Translations under genes and position numbers: made by a program
Part shown: in pieces, positions 1-8,294 of the stretch
How the letters are laid out: each line of letters begins with the position of its first letter
Position numbering within the stretch: position 1 is the first letter of the stretch
Assembly: GCF_042654345.1 (NCBI RefSeq)
Contig: NZ_JBHSGB010000017.1
Span: 1 to 64,000, forward strand
Length of the DNA stretch: 64,000 nt
Direction of reading: 5' to 3'
Source: Pararheinheimera marina
GTDB lineage: Bacteria; Pseudomonadota; Gammaproteobacteria; Enterobacterales; Alteromonadaceae
The notes under the pieces: generated by a model
The model's input: the letters and a program-made list of their open reading frames with translations, nothing else
Told to the model about the DNA's origin: nothing
Databases searched by the model: none

Positions 1-76
1 TCCGATCACTTAGCGTAAAAATAGAATCAAGAAAAAGAACGGTTAGCAGGTGATCGGATAACTCCGGAATCGCTGA

Positions 77-436
77 TCGGATTCACCGAAATACGCAGCT
101 TACTTAGCATCTGCCAGAATAAATTTTTATCGTTACAACAAACTGTCGTTATCGCACTATCTGGAAGATCTTTTGGGCTATGTTCCTGACTATCTCAACA
201 GGCCAGAGCAGCCCAGGTTATCTAAAGACGAAGTGAAAGCGAGGCAAGCCAAAGCGGCTCTCGATACGGCAAGAGCGAAATCAGCTAAAACATTGGCAAA
301 GCTACATGATGCTGTTTTGTCTTGCCAGCAACTGGGGCTTAAAGTGACCCAAGCAAACGTTGCGCGCCAGGCTAAGGTAAGTATCCGAACTGTTAAAGGG
401 CGATGGCATCAATTAGCTGACAGTCCAGAGGCTTAG
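77..436 (+). pseudogene. C-terminal remnant of a mobile-element (replication-type?) protein with HTH
   Basis: An open frame runs from just after a TGA at 74-76 to a TAG at 434-436, about 119 residues. It has no convincing start: there is no ATG with a ribosome binding site, only an internal TTG at 173. The frame closes with stops upstream at 11 and 44, so the N-terminus appears to be missing. The C-terminal third contains a helix-turn-helix-like stretch (TQANVARQAKVSIRTVKGRW). The preceding part is charged and Ala/Lys-rich. Such an arrangement is seen in replication or primase-type proteins of plasmids and integrative elements, but I do not recognise the family with certainty. It lies on the 3' side of tRNA-Pro, a typical integration position, and its surroundings are AT-richer than the rest of the window. 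I infer a decayed island edge. Confidence 0.4.
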
Positions 437-766
437 TAAGCCGTCTTCCTCGACCGCATTTATTCATCTTGAAGGGGCGACTGGATGTTGATTTCCTTCT
501 GCCTCCATGCCGCTCAGTAAAATTGTACAACTTAAAATAATCGCTTTTGTAAACCATAGTTTGCAGCTTCAAGCCCAAAAGGTGCAATTAGCTGTCTTCT
601 ATTTATCCCCTGCAAGGGCGAAGGTTTTTGCCTCGGTGCTTGAGGGCATATCTTAAGAGGTTATATTGAGCGAAATACGGGCGAAAAAATTAGAGAAGCA
701 GTGATTTTCAAGGTGCGAAATGGATGTCAAAAAGAAGAGTAAAATATTGAAAAATAAGGAGTTAAA
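437..766. other. AT-rich gene-free stretch between remnant and tRNA-Pro
   Basis: About 330 bp with no ORF that looks like a gene. The base composition is clearly AT-richer than in the neighbouring core genes. The right end abuts the CCA end of tRNA-Pro, where a tRNA-targeting element would have its attachment site, but no duplicated tRNA 3' end is visible inside the window. I see no clear promoter or terminator. Confidence 0.4.
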
Positions 767-843
767 TGGTCGGTACGGCGGGATTTGAACCCACGACCCC
801 TGACACCCCATGACAGTGCGCTACCAAGCTGCGCTACGTACCG
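767..843 (-). tRNA. proL: tRNA-Pro (anticodon GGG), CCA encoded
   Basis: The reverse complement folds as a complete 77-nt tRNA. The acceptor stem CGGTACG pairs with CGTACCG, followed by discriminator A and an encoded CCA. The D arm TAGCGCAGCTTGGTAGCGCA is typical of proline tRNAs. The anticodon loop ATGGGGT gives anticodon GGG, and the T arm contains GGTTCAAATCC. The anticodon stem carries a U-U mismatch that is also present in E. coli proL as I remember it, so it is not a sign of decay. It reads CCC/CCU codons. Confidence 0.95.
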
Positions 844-939
844 ACGTGGCACCCATCATAATGAATTAAGAAGCAAATGCAACGGGCAAACTACTGACTG
901 CGTCTTTTTTGCCCAGCGCGCACCGTGCACCTGCATGCG

Positions 940-1569
940 TCAGAATCGGTGTCCCCACGACGGCATAGTGTCTGCCGGGTGATGCGAATGCATGTTCATT
1001 CTGCGCAGCTGATCCAACCGGGTCTGGATCGCCAATTGCAAGCTACTGGCCTGCTCAAAGAGTTCGGCCAGCATAAACTCGTCGCCATGCAGCACAAAAC
1101 GGTCGCTGACAGGCTCATACAGGCAAAACATCGCGTCATCATCCATCCATGTGATCACCTGATTTTCTGCAGAGAAATGATGAACCTGGTAATGTGTTTC
1201 AGTGTGTTCATGCACAACCCGATACAACTCTTCGCTGTGGGCCCATAACTTTTCATTGTGCAAAGGATGTTGTAAGTCCGGCAAGTCCAGTTCAGCGCGA
1301 AGTGCGATGGCTTTATGCCCCAGCTCAAGGCCAGTTTCGCCACCGCATTTCGCTGGCCAAAATACCCTGGATAACTGATGGTAATGCCATAACAGAAGGT
1401 GGATCGACAAATACAGCTCATCACTCAATCTACGCTGTTCACTGGTATCCTCGCTCCTGTTATCCAGCTGTTGCACCTGCTCTTTCAGTTTTCGGTGAGT
1501 CATCAACACCGCATTCGCATGAATTTCAGCGTCGGTGAGCTGCCATTCAATTTCTTTATCATCAATCAC
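940..1569 (-). CDS. hypothetical protein, 209 aa
   Basis: The protein is soluble, acidic and His-rich, with no signal peptide or membrane segment. The N-terminal part looks helical (residues 1-60). The C-terminal half has several aromatic, Asp and His residues (ITWMDDDAMFCLYEP). I chose the GTG at 1569 (VIDDKEIEW) because AGAGGTG lies 4 nt upstream; ATGs at 1584 and 1590 are alternatives with poorer ribosome binding sites. It stands alone between tRNA-Pro and a divergent ABC exporter. I do not recognise the family, and no function is proposed. Confidence 0.6.
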   Translation of the reverse strand: MIDDKEIEWQLTDAEIHANAVLMTHRKLKEQVQQLDNRSEDTSEQRRLSDELYLSIHLLLWHYHQLSRVFWPAKCGGETGLELGHKAIALRAELDLPDLQHPLHNEKLWAHSEELYRVVHEHTETHYQVHHFSAENQVITWMDDDAMFCLYEPVSDRFVLHGDEFMLAELFEQASSLQLAIQTRLDQLRRMNMHSHHPADTMPSWGHRF

Positions 1570-1886
1570 GGTACACCTCTGCATCTGCACTACAGTACTT
1601 AGTCAAGTTTAGAAAGCATGCACTGAGGTGCAAGTGACTCAGTTTATTGTTTTCCGTATGATTTTTTCAGTTTCCCCCTACCCATAGAGAAAAAAATGCC
1701 TAAGAAACTGAAACTAGGGCATAAATACAATTCCATTATTATCAAATGAACATAAAAGCAGCTATGTAAGAAGCCGGTATTTTTATGGTTCATCTTATCA
1801 AACTCTTTGTTGACCAATTATCGCCCCAAGTCCCGGCCAAATAACGTAAAATAGCGCGCCCGCCGCTCAGCACTTTGAGGATCTGT
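1570..1886. other. divergent intergenic region upstream of the ABC exporter
   Basis: About 300 bp between the hypothetical protein and the ABC exporter, which read away from each other, so it must hold both promoters. A TTGACC hexamer at 1810-1815 has no matching -10 at normal spacing. A TAAAAT at 1847-1852 is a possible -10. An inverted repeat (TTTCAGTTTC and GAAACTGAAA, about 36 nt apart, around 1667-1725) has no U-tract. No gene is seen. Confidence 0.4.
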
Positions 1887-3728
1887 ATGCTGAAATTTTT
1901 CGAACGCCTGACACAAGCTTTTCCTGCCGAAGAACCAACTCAGCCGCCCAAAGGTTTGTACGCCTTCTGCCGTCACTACAGTAAAGGCATGGTGGTTCCT
2001 CTGCTGGTGATGTCAGTGCTCACCGCGCTGTTAGCGGCGCTGGAAGTGTCTCTATTTGGCTATATGGGTCAGTTGGTGGACTGGCTGGTCAGTAAAAACC
2101 CGGAGACCTTCTGGCAAGAAGAACAACAAACCTTAATTGGCATGGGTCTGATGCTGGTGGTGGTGTTGCCGCTGCTGGTGTTTCTGCACTCAGCCATGAT
2201 CCACCAGACGATTTTGGGTAACTACCCTATGTCCATTCGCTGGCTGGCTCACCGTTACCTGCTGAAGCAAAGTTTTGGTTTTTACCAGGATGAGTTTGCC
2301 GGACGTATCGCCACCAAAGTGATGCAAACTGCGCTGGCTGTGCGTGAAACCGCAGTCAAGCTGTTGGATGTGATGGTGTATGTGCTGGTGTACTTTGGCT
2401 CCATGCTGTACCTGATTGCAGAGGCTGACTGGCGCCTGGTGCTGCCGATGCTGGTCTGGCTCGCCGTGTACATTGTGATCCAATGTTATTTCATCCCACG
2501 CCTGAAACAAGTCTCTACCGAACAGGCCGACGCCCGCTCCGAAATGACAGGCCGGATCGTCGACAGCTACACCAATATCAGCACCATTAAATTGTTTTCG
2601 CACACAGACCGCGAATCGGCCTATGCCCGCGAAAGCATGGAGCTGTTTTTAAAACCTGTGTACCGGCAGATGCGCCTGGCGACCTGGCTGAATGTCTGGG
2701 TGCAAAGTGCCAACTACCTGTTGGTATTTGCCATTGCCACTCTGGCTATCTGGTTATGGTCCGCCAATGCCATCAGCGTCGGTGCTATCGCTATTGCAGT
2801 CACCCTCGCCTTACGGTTAAGTGGCATGTCGCAGTGGATCATGTGGGAAGTCAGCGCCCTGTTTGAAAACATCGGCACTGTGGCCGATGGGATCAGTAGC
2901 CTGGCCAAACCCCAGTTAATAGTCGATAAAGCCGATGCCCCTGCGTTGTCGGTGCCGCAGGGTCAGATTGAGTTTTCGGGATTGAGCTTTAATTACGGCA
3001 AAACGGTGACCGAACAAGGTCCGGTGATTAATCAGCTGAACTTGTCGATCAAAGCAGGTGAAAAAGTGGGCCTGGTTGGCCGCTCCGGCGCGGGCAAATC
3101 AACCCTGGTCAACCTGCTGCTGCGCTTTTACGACGCCGACAGCGGCGAAATTCGTATTGACGGCCAGAACATCCGGGACGTGCAACAAGAAAGCCTGCGT
3201 GCCCATATTGCGATGGTGACTCAGGATACCTCGCTGCTACATCGCAGCGTGCGCGAAAACATTCTGTACGGTCGGCCGGATGCCACAGAGCAAGACATGC
3301 TTGACGCGGCCCGCCAGGCAGAGGCTGACGCCTTTATCCACGAATTGACCGACCCCAATGGCAACAGCGGCTTTGACGCGCAAGTCGGTGAACGTGGAGT
3401 GAAATTGTCGGGTGGTCAGCGCCAGCGCATCGCCATCGCGCGGGTGCTGCTGAAAAACGCGCCTATTCTGATCCTGGACGAAGCCACATCGGCGCTGGAC
3501 TCTGAAGTGGAAGCCGCCATTCAACACAGCCTGAACCAGCTGATGGTGGGAAAAACAGTGATTGCCATCGCGCACCGGCTCTCCACGATCGCCGCGATGG
3601 ACCGGCTGATTGTGCTGGATAAAGGTCAGATTGTCGAACAGGGCACACATCAGCAGCTGATTGCTGCTGGAGGCATTTACGCTCAGTTGTGGGCTCATCA
3701 GACCGGTGGTTTTATCGGCATCGATTAA
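1887..3728 (+). CDS. ABC exporter, fused permease and ATPase
   Basis: A 613-residue half-transporter of the MsbA/multidrug-exporter type. The N-terminal domain (about residues 30-330) has six predicted membrane segments. The ATPase domain (about 365-600) has Walker A GRSGAGKST, signature LSGGQRQR, Walker B LILDEATSAL and the H-loop AHRLST. It would work as an inner-membrane dimer driven by ATP. The ATG at 1887 has GAGG 6 nt upstream; a TTG four codons earlier is less likely. It is monocistronic, followed at once by a perfect terminator hairpin. It is distinct from the true msbA at 18004-19752, which lies in the lipid A operon. The substrate cannot be told from the sequence. Confidence 0.9.
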   Translation: MLKFFERLTQAFPAEEPTQPPKGLYAFCRHYSKGMVVPLLVMSVLTALLAALEVSLFGYMGQLVDWLVSKNPETFWQEEQQTLIGMGLMLVVVLPLLVFLHSAMIHQTILGNYPMSIRWLAHRYLLKQSFGFYQDEFAGRIATKVMQTALAVRETAVKLLDVMVYVLVYFGSMLYLIAEADWRLVLPMLVWLAVYIVIQCYFIPRLKQVSTEQADARSEMTGRIVDSYTNISTIKLFSHTDRESAYARESMELFLKPVYRQMRLATWLNVWVQSANYLLVFAIATLAIWLWSANAISVGAIAIAVTLALRLSGMSQWIMWEVSALFENIGTVADGISSLAKPQLIVDKADAPALSVPQGQIEFSGLSFNYGKTVTEQGPVINQLNLSIKAGEKVGLVGRSGAGKSTLVNLLLRFYDADSGEIRIDGQNIRDVQQESLRAHIAMVTQDTSLLHRSVRENILYGRPDATEQDMLDAARQAEADAFIHELTDPNGNSGFDAQVGERGVKLSGGQRQRIAIARVLLKNAPILILDEATSALDSEVEAAIQHSLNQLMVGKTVIAIAHRLSTIAAMDRLIVLDKGQIVEQGTHQQLIAAGGIYAQLWAHQTGGFIGID

Positions 3729-3744
3729 ACCAGGGGATGCGATC

Positions 3745-3772
3745 AAAACAGGCCGGAATTCCGGCCTGTTTT
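3745..3772. terminator. bidirectional Rho-independent terminator
   Basis: A perfect 28-bp palindrome (AAAACAGGCCGG and its complement around AATT) ends in A and T runs on both sides. It separates the convergent ABC exporter and GST-like gene and can serve both. Confidence 0.85.
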
Positions 3773-3793
3773 AGTCCGCCTCTGTGATCACGC

Positions 3794-4369
3794 TTAACTC
3801 AACCGGGGGTCCGTTTCTGCGACTGCCGGTTGTTGCTGATGCTGCTGTACAAACTGACGCAGCGCCGAATAAGGTTTTAAATCGGCCAGCTTACGAAACT
3901 CCAGCCAATCCACCAGGGTATACAGGCTCATCGCCAGGTAATCCCAACGGGCAAAACCGCCCAGCTTCACCTGTTCATTCAAGGCGTCCAGGCACGCCGT
4001 GATACGTTCATGCTGCAGATTAAAGAACAGCTTGTCTTCGCTGGTGTCCAGGCCTGAGCGCTGGCACAGCAACAGCTCGACCAGAGAATCATTGACGGCA
4101 TTAATGAGGGTCAGGGTATTCTCTTCAGGCCAGCTTAATGGCGCCAGGTTCAGCTTCTGCACTAAGTAACGGTAGATCACGTTGGAGTCAAACACATGCT
4201 GCCCGCCATCCACCAACACAGGCACTTTACGCGCAGGGTTGTGCTCAACCAGGGTGGCACGCCCTGAGCTTTCAAAAATATTTAACGCGACAAATTCATA
4301 AGGCTGTGTTGCCAGCAACAAACGCAGGCGACGAACGTAAGGGGAAGCCACTGAACCAAACAACTGCAT
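3794..4369 (-). CDS. glutathione S-transferase family protein
   Basis: 191 residues. The N-terminal thioredoxin-like half begins MQLFGSVASPYVRRLRLLL, the usual start of a GST N-domain, and contains the cis-proline region RKVPVLVDGG and the glutathione-contact motif FDSNVIYRYL. The C-terminal half is helical, as in GSTs. The ATG at 4369 follows an AGGAG ribosome binding site; an upstream in-frame extension lacks one. It lies 141 bp downstream of the beta-lactamase in the same direction, but co-transcription is not certain. The substrate is unknown; general conjugation or stress-protein roles are typical. Confidence 0.85.
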   Translation of the reverse strand: MQLFGSVASPYVRRLRLLLATQPYEFVALNIFESSGRATLVEHNPARKVPVLVDGGQHVFDSNVIYRYLVQKLNLAPLSWPEENTLTLINAVNDSLVELLLCQRSGLDTSEDKLFFNLQHERITACLDALNEQVKLGGFARWDYLAMSLYTLVDWLEFRKLADLKPYSALRQFVQQHQQQPAVAETDPRLS

Positions 4370-4510
4370 ACAAACTCCTGACTTAGTGCGGTGTTGACTG
4401 CAGTGTATACCCAAGTGCCCTCAAGAAGCGAGTCGCTGAGCCATTAGTTGGTCGCGAGTAAAAGCGGCAGTTTTGAGCAGTATCAAGCGTATTCATCTGA
4501 CATGATTTTC

Positions 4511-5443
4511 TTAGTTGTTCATGCCAGTCAGCCCCTGGTAACGAGGCGGTTGCAGGTAAAAATCCCACACAGCACGGCCAATGGCTGCCATCAGCGCTTC
4601 GTCTTTATCCAGGCTTTCACGGGACGCGGTAATAAACACCGTCACCAGCACTGTGCGTCCGTCAGGTAATAGCATCACCCCGGTGTCATTGGCCGCCGCA
4701 CGAATTTGCGCCTGCACGCCAGAGGTGCCGGTTTTGTGCGCCACAATGGCTGTTTTTGGTAACTGACCACGCAACCGGTTCAACCCGGTCGTACTCTGAC
4801 TCATCCACTGCCAAAGTTGACGTTGTAGTTCAGCACTTAACAGCTGACCTGACATAAAACGCTGCAACACACGACTGGCCGCCCCGACACTGCTCCAGTT
4901 CTCAAATTGCACCGACCAGCCACTGTGCATCCGTGCCTCGTTGGCGCGGATCTGGATTTCCTCGATACCGAGTGTGCGTAGATACGCTTCCAGTGCGGCA
5001 GGTCCGCCGGTTAAGCCAAATAACAAATCGCAGGCATTGTTGTCGCTGTCGCGCACGGCGTATTGCAGCAACTGCGCGACCGTCAGCTGAAACTTTGGCT
5101 GTGTATATTTTTTCAGCATCGGACTCCAGCTGTTTTGCAGCAAACGGCTGCGGTCGATCTGCACCTGTTGCAGCAAGGACAACTGCTGTTGCTGCACCAA
5201 ATGCAATACGTGTAAGGCCTGATACAACTTAAACACACTTTGCAGCGGAAACTGGGTGTTGCCCTGCAGCTCGACCACCGGATAGCCCCAGGGGTCGACC
5301 ACAGAAACCCCAACAGTGGCTTTGTGGCCCTTGGTCAATTGCTCGATACGCTGCTGCAAGGTGTCCGCTGACACAGACCAGCACAACAACACGGACCCGA
5401 AGATCAGCCAGCGGAAACAAAAACGGGTGAATAAAAGCGGCAT
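4511..5443 (-). CDS. class A beta-lactamase, PER-like (subclass A2)
   Basis: 310 residues with a signal peptide of about 26 residues ending VSA, so it is periplasmic. The catalytic motifs are complete: S69-V-F-K72, S133-D-N135, E169 in the omega loop (NEARMH) and K237-T-G. Stretches such as QSVFKL, LLQYAV, ACDLLF, GGPAAL, NEAxMH, TTG and VAHKTGTSG match PER-type enzymes as I remember them, at roughly half identity overall, so this is a relative rather than a known PER allele. The start has AAGGAG 6 nt upstream. No insertion sequence, integron or resistance gene lies nearby; the neighbours are a DUF3300 gene 54 bp upstream and a GST downstream. It therefore looks like a resident chromosomal gene. 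Hydrolysis of extended-spectrum cephalosporins is inferred from the family only. Confidence 0.92.
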   Translation of the reverse strand: MPLLFTRFCFRWLIFGSVLLCWSVSADTLQQRIEQLTKGHKATVGVSVVDPWGYPVVELQGNTQFPLQSVFKLYQALHVLHLVQQQQLSLLQQVQIDRSRLLQNSWSPMLKKYTQPKFQLTVAQLLQYAVRDSDNNACDLLFGLTGGPAALEAYLRTLGIEEIQIRANEARMHSGWSVQFENWSSVGAASRVLQRFMSGQLLSAELQRQLWQWMSQSTTGLNRLRGQLPKTAIVAHKTGTSGVQAQIRAAANDTGVMLLPDGRTVLVTVFITASRESLDKDEALMAAIGRAVWDFYLQPPRYQGLTGMNN

Positions 5444-5465
5444 CAGGACTCCTTGTCGCCAAAGA

Positions 5466-5488
5466 AATCCCGGCTTGTCGCCGGGATT
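5466..5488. terminator. hairpin between DUF3300 gene and beta-lactamase
   Basis: A 9-bp perfect stem (AATCCCGGC with GCCGGGATT) around a 5-nt loop, followed on the minus strand only by a short U-poor tract. It may attenuate rather than stop transcription from the DUF3300 gene into the beta-lactamase, whose start lies 23 bp beyond the hairpin. Confidence 0.45.
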
Positions 5489-5497
5489 GGCAGGTGG

Positions 5498-7042
5498 TTA
5501 ATTCAGATCGCGCGAAGCGAGTTCCCGGTTCGGCTGAGCACGCTCGCGTGGCGCACTTTGCATTTTAGGCGCTTCATAGCGCGGAGTGGCCTGGCGTTCA
5601 AAGGATCGGCTTGGCGCCGACTCGCTGCGGCTCTGGCGCTGCTCGGGTTGATAGCGTGGTACTGCGGCTTCCCGCTGCATGTTCGGTTGTGGCTGATACA
5701 CCCGGTCTGGGCGCTCGACCCGTTTAAACGAAGGTTCGCTACGCTCTGCCATAACCCGGGTTGATTCCTGGCTACGTTGTGGTTGAGACCAGCTGCGATC
5801 TGTTGTAGGGCTCTGACGCAATTGCTCGCGCACCTGTGCCTGATCCGGCGCTGTTCGTTGCGGACTGTATTCACGGTTCTGCAGACGATTGCTGTCCAGC
5901 TGCGGCCTGTCCTGACGCAGGGCTTCCCGCCGCTGCGCTTCATTGTCGACACGGCGTTCGTTTGGCGAAACGCGCTGACGCTCAGGTTCAGTTTTGCTGC
6001 GCTGCACCAGTGCATCACCTGTTTTGCTGCGCTCAAACTGACGTTGTTTGTCGTCAAAACGCTGGTCTTTTTGCGCTACGCGCTGCTCTTTGTGTTCAAT
6101 ACCACGTTCTTCGCGGGTCCGGTTGGCCCAATCGCGGTGCTGTTGCTGATCTTTGTAACTGCGGTTGCCGTTAAACTCCCGGGTTGGCTGATAACCGGCA
6201 TGATAGCTGACGCCCTGACGGTGATGCGGATCATGGCGCCAGTGCTGCGAATTCTTGTGCCGCACTATCTGATGGCTACTGTAGTAGCGTGGGCTGTTCC
6301 AGTGTGAATGACGGTCAATTACCACAATCTGGCGGCGCGGCCAATGAAAAGTACTGAAGTAAAAACCCGGGGCAATGCGGATGCCAACGCCCCAATAGAA
6401 ACCTGTGGATACGACATAGCCACGTGGCCGTTCAAAGCAGAATGGATCATAGCTGCGCCACCACCAAGGGCCGTAGACAGTCCATGGATCGTAATAAGGC
6501 ACATACACGACGCTTGGAGACGCAGGTTCAATAATGATGGTTTTTTCTTCCCGGATCACTTTCACCTGTTGCTGTTTGGCCAGTTGACCGGATTCATAGG
6601 CTTTGCTTCGCAAGGTCTGAATACTGGCCATCACCTGCCCTTCCTGCGCCAGAAAGGCATCACCCAGCCGCTGAGTCCAGTCAATATCATCGCTCATGCG
6701 TTGCAGCAACTCAGGAAAAGCCACCAGCGCTTTGACACTGGGGTCCCAATCCTGGTTTTCTACCGCATTCACCGCATCTTCCCCTTTCAGGTTTGGATGC
6801 TCTTCGGCCCAGCGGTGCGCTTTAATCACTTCTAGCGGATAAGTAGAGGCAATTAACACATGAGACAACACTGTGTCCGGATAAAGCGCAATGGGCGCCA
6901 ACATTGCGTCCAGCTGCCCCTGATTAAATTCCTGCACCACAGTGCCCGCACTAACCGTTTGTTGCGCCATCGCCGGATTTAATAGCACGGCGGGGCTGAG
7001 CAGCAAGGCACCAACTGAGAGGTATGAGATCAGGGGTTTCAT
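5498..7042 (-). CDS. DUF3300 domain exported protein
   Basis: 514 residues with a clear signal peptide ending AMAQ. Residues about 35-230 form the DUF3300 domain (LDAMLAPIALYPDTVLSHVL, WDPSVKALVAFP, VVYVPYYDPWTVYGPW). The rest is a low-complexity, very Gln/Arg/Ser-rich, highly basic tail. DUF3300 proteins are exported proteins of unknown function. The charged tail could bind peptidoglycan, nucleic acid or other polyanions, but that is speculation. The ATG at 7042 is the only reasonable start before the signal peptide. The 150-bp gap upstream probably holds the promoter. Confidence 0.85.
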   Translation of the reverse strand: MKPLISYLSVGALLLSPAVLLNPAMAQQTVSAGTVVQEFNQGQLDAMLAPIALYPDTVLSHVLIASTYPLEVIKAHRWAEEHPNLKGEDAVNAVENQDWDPSVKALVAFPELLQRMSDDIDWTQRLGDAFLAQEGQVMASIQTLRSKAYESGQLAKQQQVKVIREEKTIIIEPASPSVVYVPYYDPWTVYGPWWWRSYDPFCFERPRGYVVSTGFYWGVGIRIAPGFYFSTFHWPRRQIVVIDRHSHWNSPRYYSSHQIVRHKNSQHWRHDPHHRQGVSYHAGYQPTREFNGNRSYKDQQQHRDWANRTREERGIEHKEQRVAQKDQRFDDKQRQFERSKTGDALVQRSKTEPERQRVSPNERRVDNEAQRREALRQDRPQLDSNRLQNREYSPQRTAPDQAQVREQLRQSPTTDRSWSQPQRSQESTRVMAERSEPSFKRVERPDRVYQPQPNMQREAAVPRYQPEQRQSRSESAPSRSFERQATPRYEAPKMQSAPRERAQPNRELASRDLN

Positions 7043-7195
7043 GGCTTTTGTACTCCTGCTGCGACTGCAGCATCAATCGGCAAATTCGGTGGTTTGCCGG
7101 GCCACACTGTTCAGTTATTACATCAATGACCAGTTTGATTTAGGTATAGCAAAGCTTGTGTGAACGCTTTCTGAATAAAACATCAGCAAAAGCCT

Positions 7196-8083
7196 TTACC
7201 CAGCCACTTTGACTCTTTTGAACGCCGAAGGTTTAAAGCCAGTGACCAAAGCCGTGCCAACAATCACAGTCGCCACCCCCACTATCGTATGCCAGCCGAT
7301 CACTTCGGCTAAAAACAGGTGGCCCCAAAACACGCCAAATACCGGAATTAAAAAGGTGACTGTTAATGCTGAAGTGGCACCCTCATCTTCCACCAAACGG
7401 AAAAACAGCAGGTAAGCCACACCGCTGCACAATACGCCAAGTGCCAGCACCGCCCCCACCACACCAAGGCTGATCTCGCCCTGCACCGGCGATGCGAAAA
7501 TAACCGGCGCTAATATCAGGCTGGATGCCCACATCGAGCCATGCGCATTGGCAAAGCCCGGCACCTTTTTCGCATTTTTAGTGTAATGGGTGGCGATGCC
7601 GTAACAAAACGCCGCACCTGCCGCAGCGACCACAGCCAGCATAGCGCCAGGTTGAAGCAGTACTGGGTCAAAGCCCACCAGAATGGCGACGCCACTGATG
7701 CCCAAAATCAAACCGAGCAGCACAGTCCAACTGACTTTTTGCCGGAACCAGACAATACCAATCAGCGCGCCCCAGATAGGCGCGGTGGCATTAAGCACCG
7801 ATAGCACTGAAGCCGTCAGGGTTTGCGCAGCAATAGCGAATAGCAAAAAAGGCAAGGCGGAATTAAAAAAGCCCAGAATAAAATAATGCTTCCAGTGTTC
7901 TTTCCAGTGCAGCGCCTGCTTTAACAGGACACCGACTCCGGCCAGAAACAGCGCAGCAAAAAACACCCGGCCCGTCATTAAGGCAGCAGGACCTAACGAT
8001 TCCACCGCAATGCGCATAAACAAAAAGGAGGAACCCCAAATGGCGGCCAGACTGAATAAACGAACAAGACTACTGAGTTGCAT
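7196..8083 (-). CDS. EamA/DMT-family permease
   Basis: 295 residues, almost entirely hydrophobic, with two EamA repeats that predict ten membrane segments. It starts MQLSSLVRLFSLAAIWGSSFLFMR, a typical first EamA helix, and contains NATAPIWGALIG. The ATG at 8083 has AGGAGA upstream; an earlier in-frame start has none. Drug/metabolite transporters of this type export amino acids or other small molecules. The substrate is not predictable here. It is a single gene. Confidence 0.88.
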   Translation of the reverse strand: MQLSSLVRLFSLAAIWGSSFLFMRIAVESLGPAALMTGRVFFAALFLAGVGVLLKQALHWKEHWKHYFILGFFNSALPFLLFAIAAQTLTASVLSVLNATAPIWGALIGIVWFRQKVSWTVLLGLILGISGVAILVGFDPVLLQPGAMLAVVAAAGAAFCYGIATHYTKNAKKVPGFANAHGSMWASSLILAPVIFASPVQGEISLGVVGAVLALGVLCSGVAYLLFFRLVEDEGATSALTVTFLIPVFGVFWGHLFLAEVIGWHTIVGVATVIVGTALVTGFKPSAFKRVKVAG

Positions 8084-8220
8084 AACTCTCCTGCGCAGCG
8101 CAGCTGGGTGGCGATCAGAACAGAGCCCCTCGGGCCCTACGTACATAACTATGCAAAAAAACTGAAAAATTTACAGAAGCCAGCTTGATGTTCTATGCAG
8201 CACTGTTGCATAATTACCAG

Positions 8221-8273
8221 GCTTCATTTTTGCTTTATTGCTTCAGCCCGGACCCCTTTGGTTCGGGCTTTTT
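8221..8273 (+). ncRNA. candidate very short transcript with terminator
   Basis: Between the EamA gene and dcd, both leftward, a plus-strand promoter-like pair (TTGATG at 8185-8190 and CATAAT at 8209-8214, 18-nt spacing) is followed about 30 nt downstream by a Rho-independent terminator at 8245-8273. The expected RNA of about 53 nt is U-rich before the stem. No ORF is served. A small RNA is possible; a chance promoter is equally possible. Confidence 0.3.
8245..8273 (+). terminator. plus-strand Rho-independent terminator
   Basis: A 10-bp stem (AGCCCGGACC with GGTTCGGGCT) has loop CCTTT and is followed by a U-tract on the plus strand only. One pair is G-U on the plus strand but A-C on the minus strand, which supports plus-strand use, although both flanking genes read leftward. 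Confidence 0.65.
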
Positions 8274-8294
8274 CATTTATAGCGCTGAATAAAC

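Noticed and set aside
4395..4420. Second ERIC-like end (GTATACCCAAGTG) upstream of the GST gene
   Set aside because: Only about 10 bases resemble the ERIC terminus and there is no core or opposite end. Chance or a very old remnant.
5498..6057. Overlapping ORFs within the DUF3300 tail
   Set aside because: They arise from the repetitive Gln/Arg codons of the true frame, with no start signals or recognisable domains.
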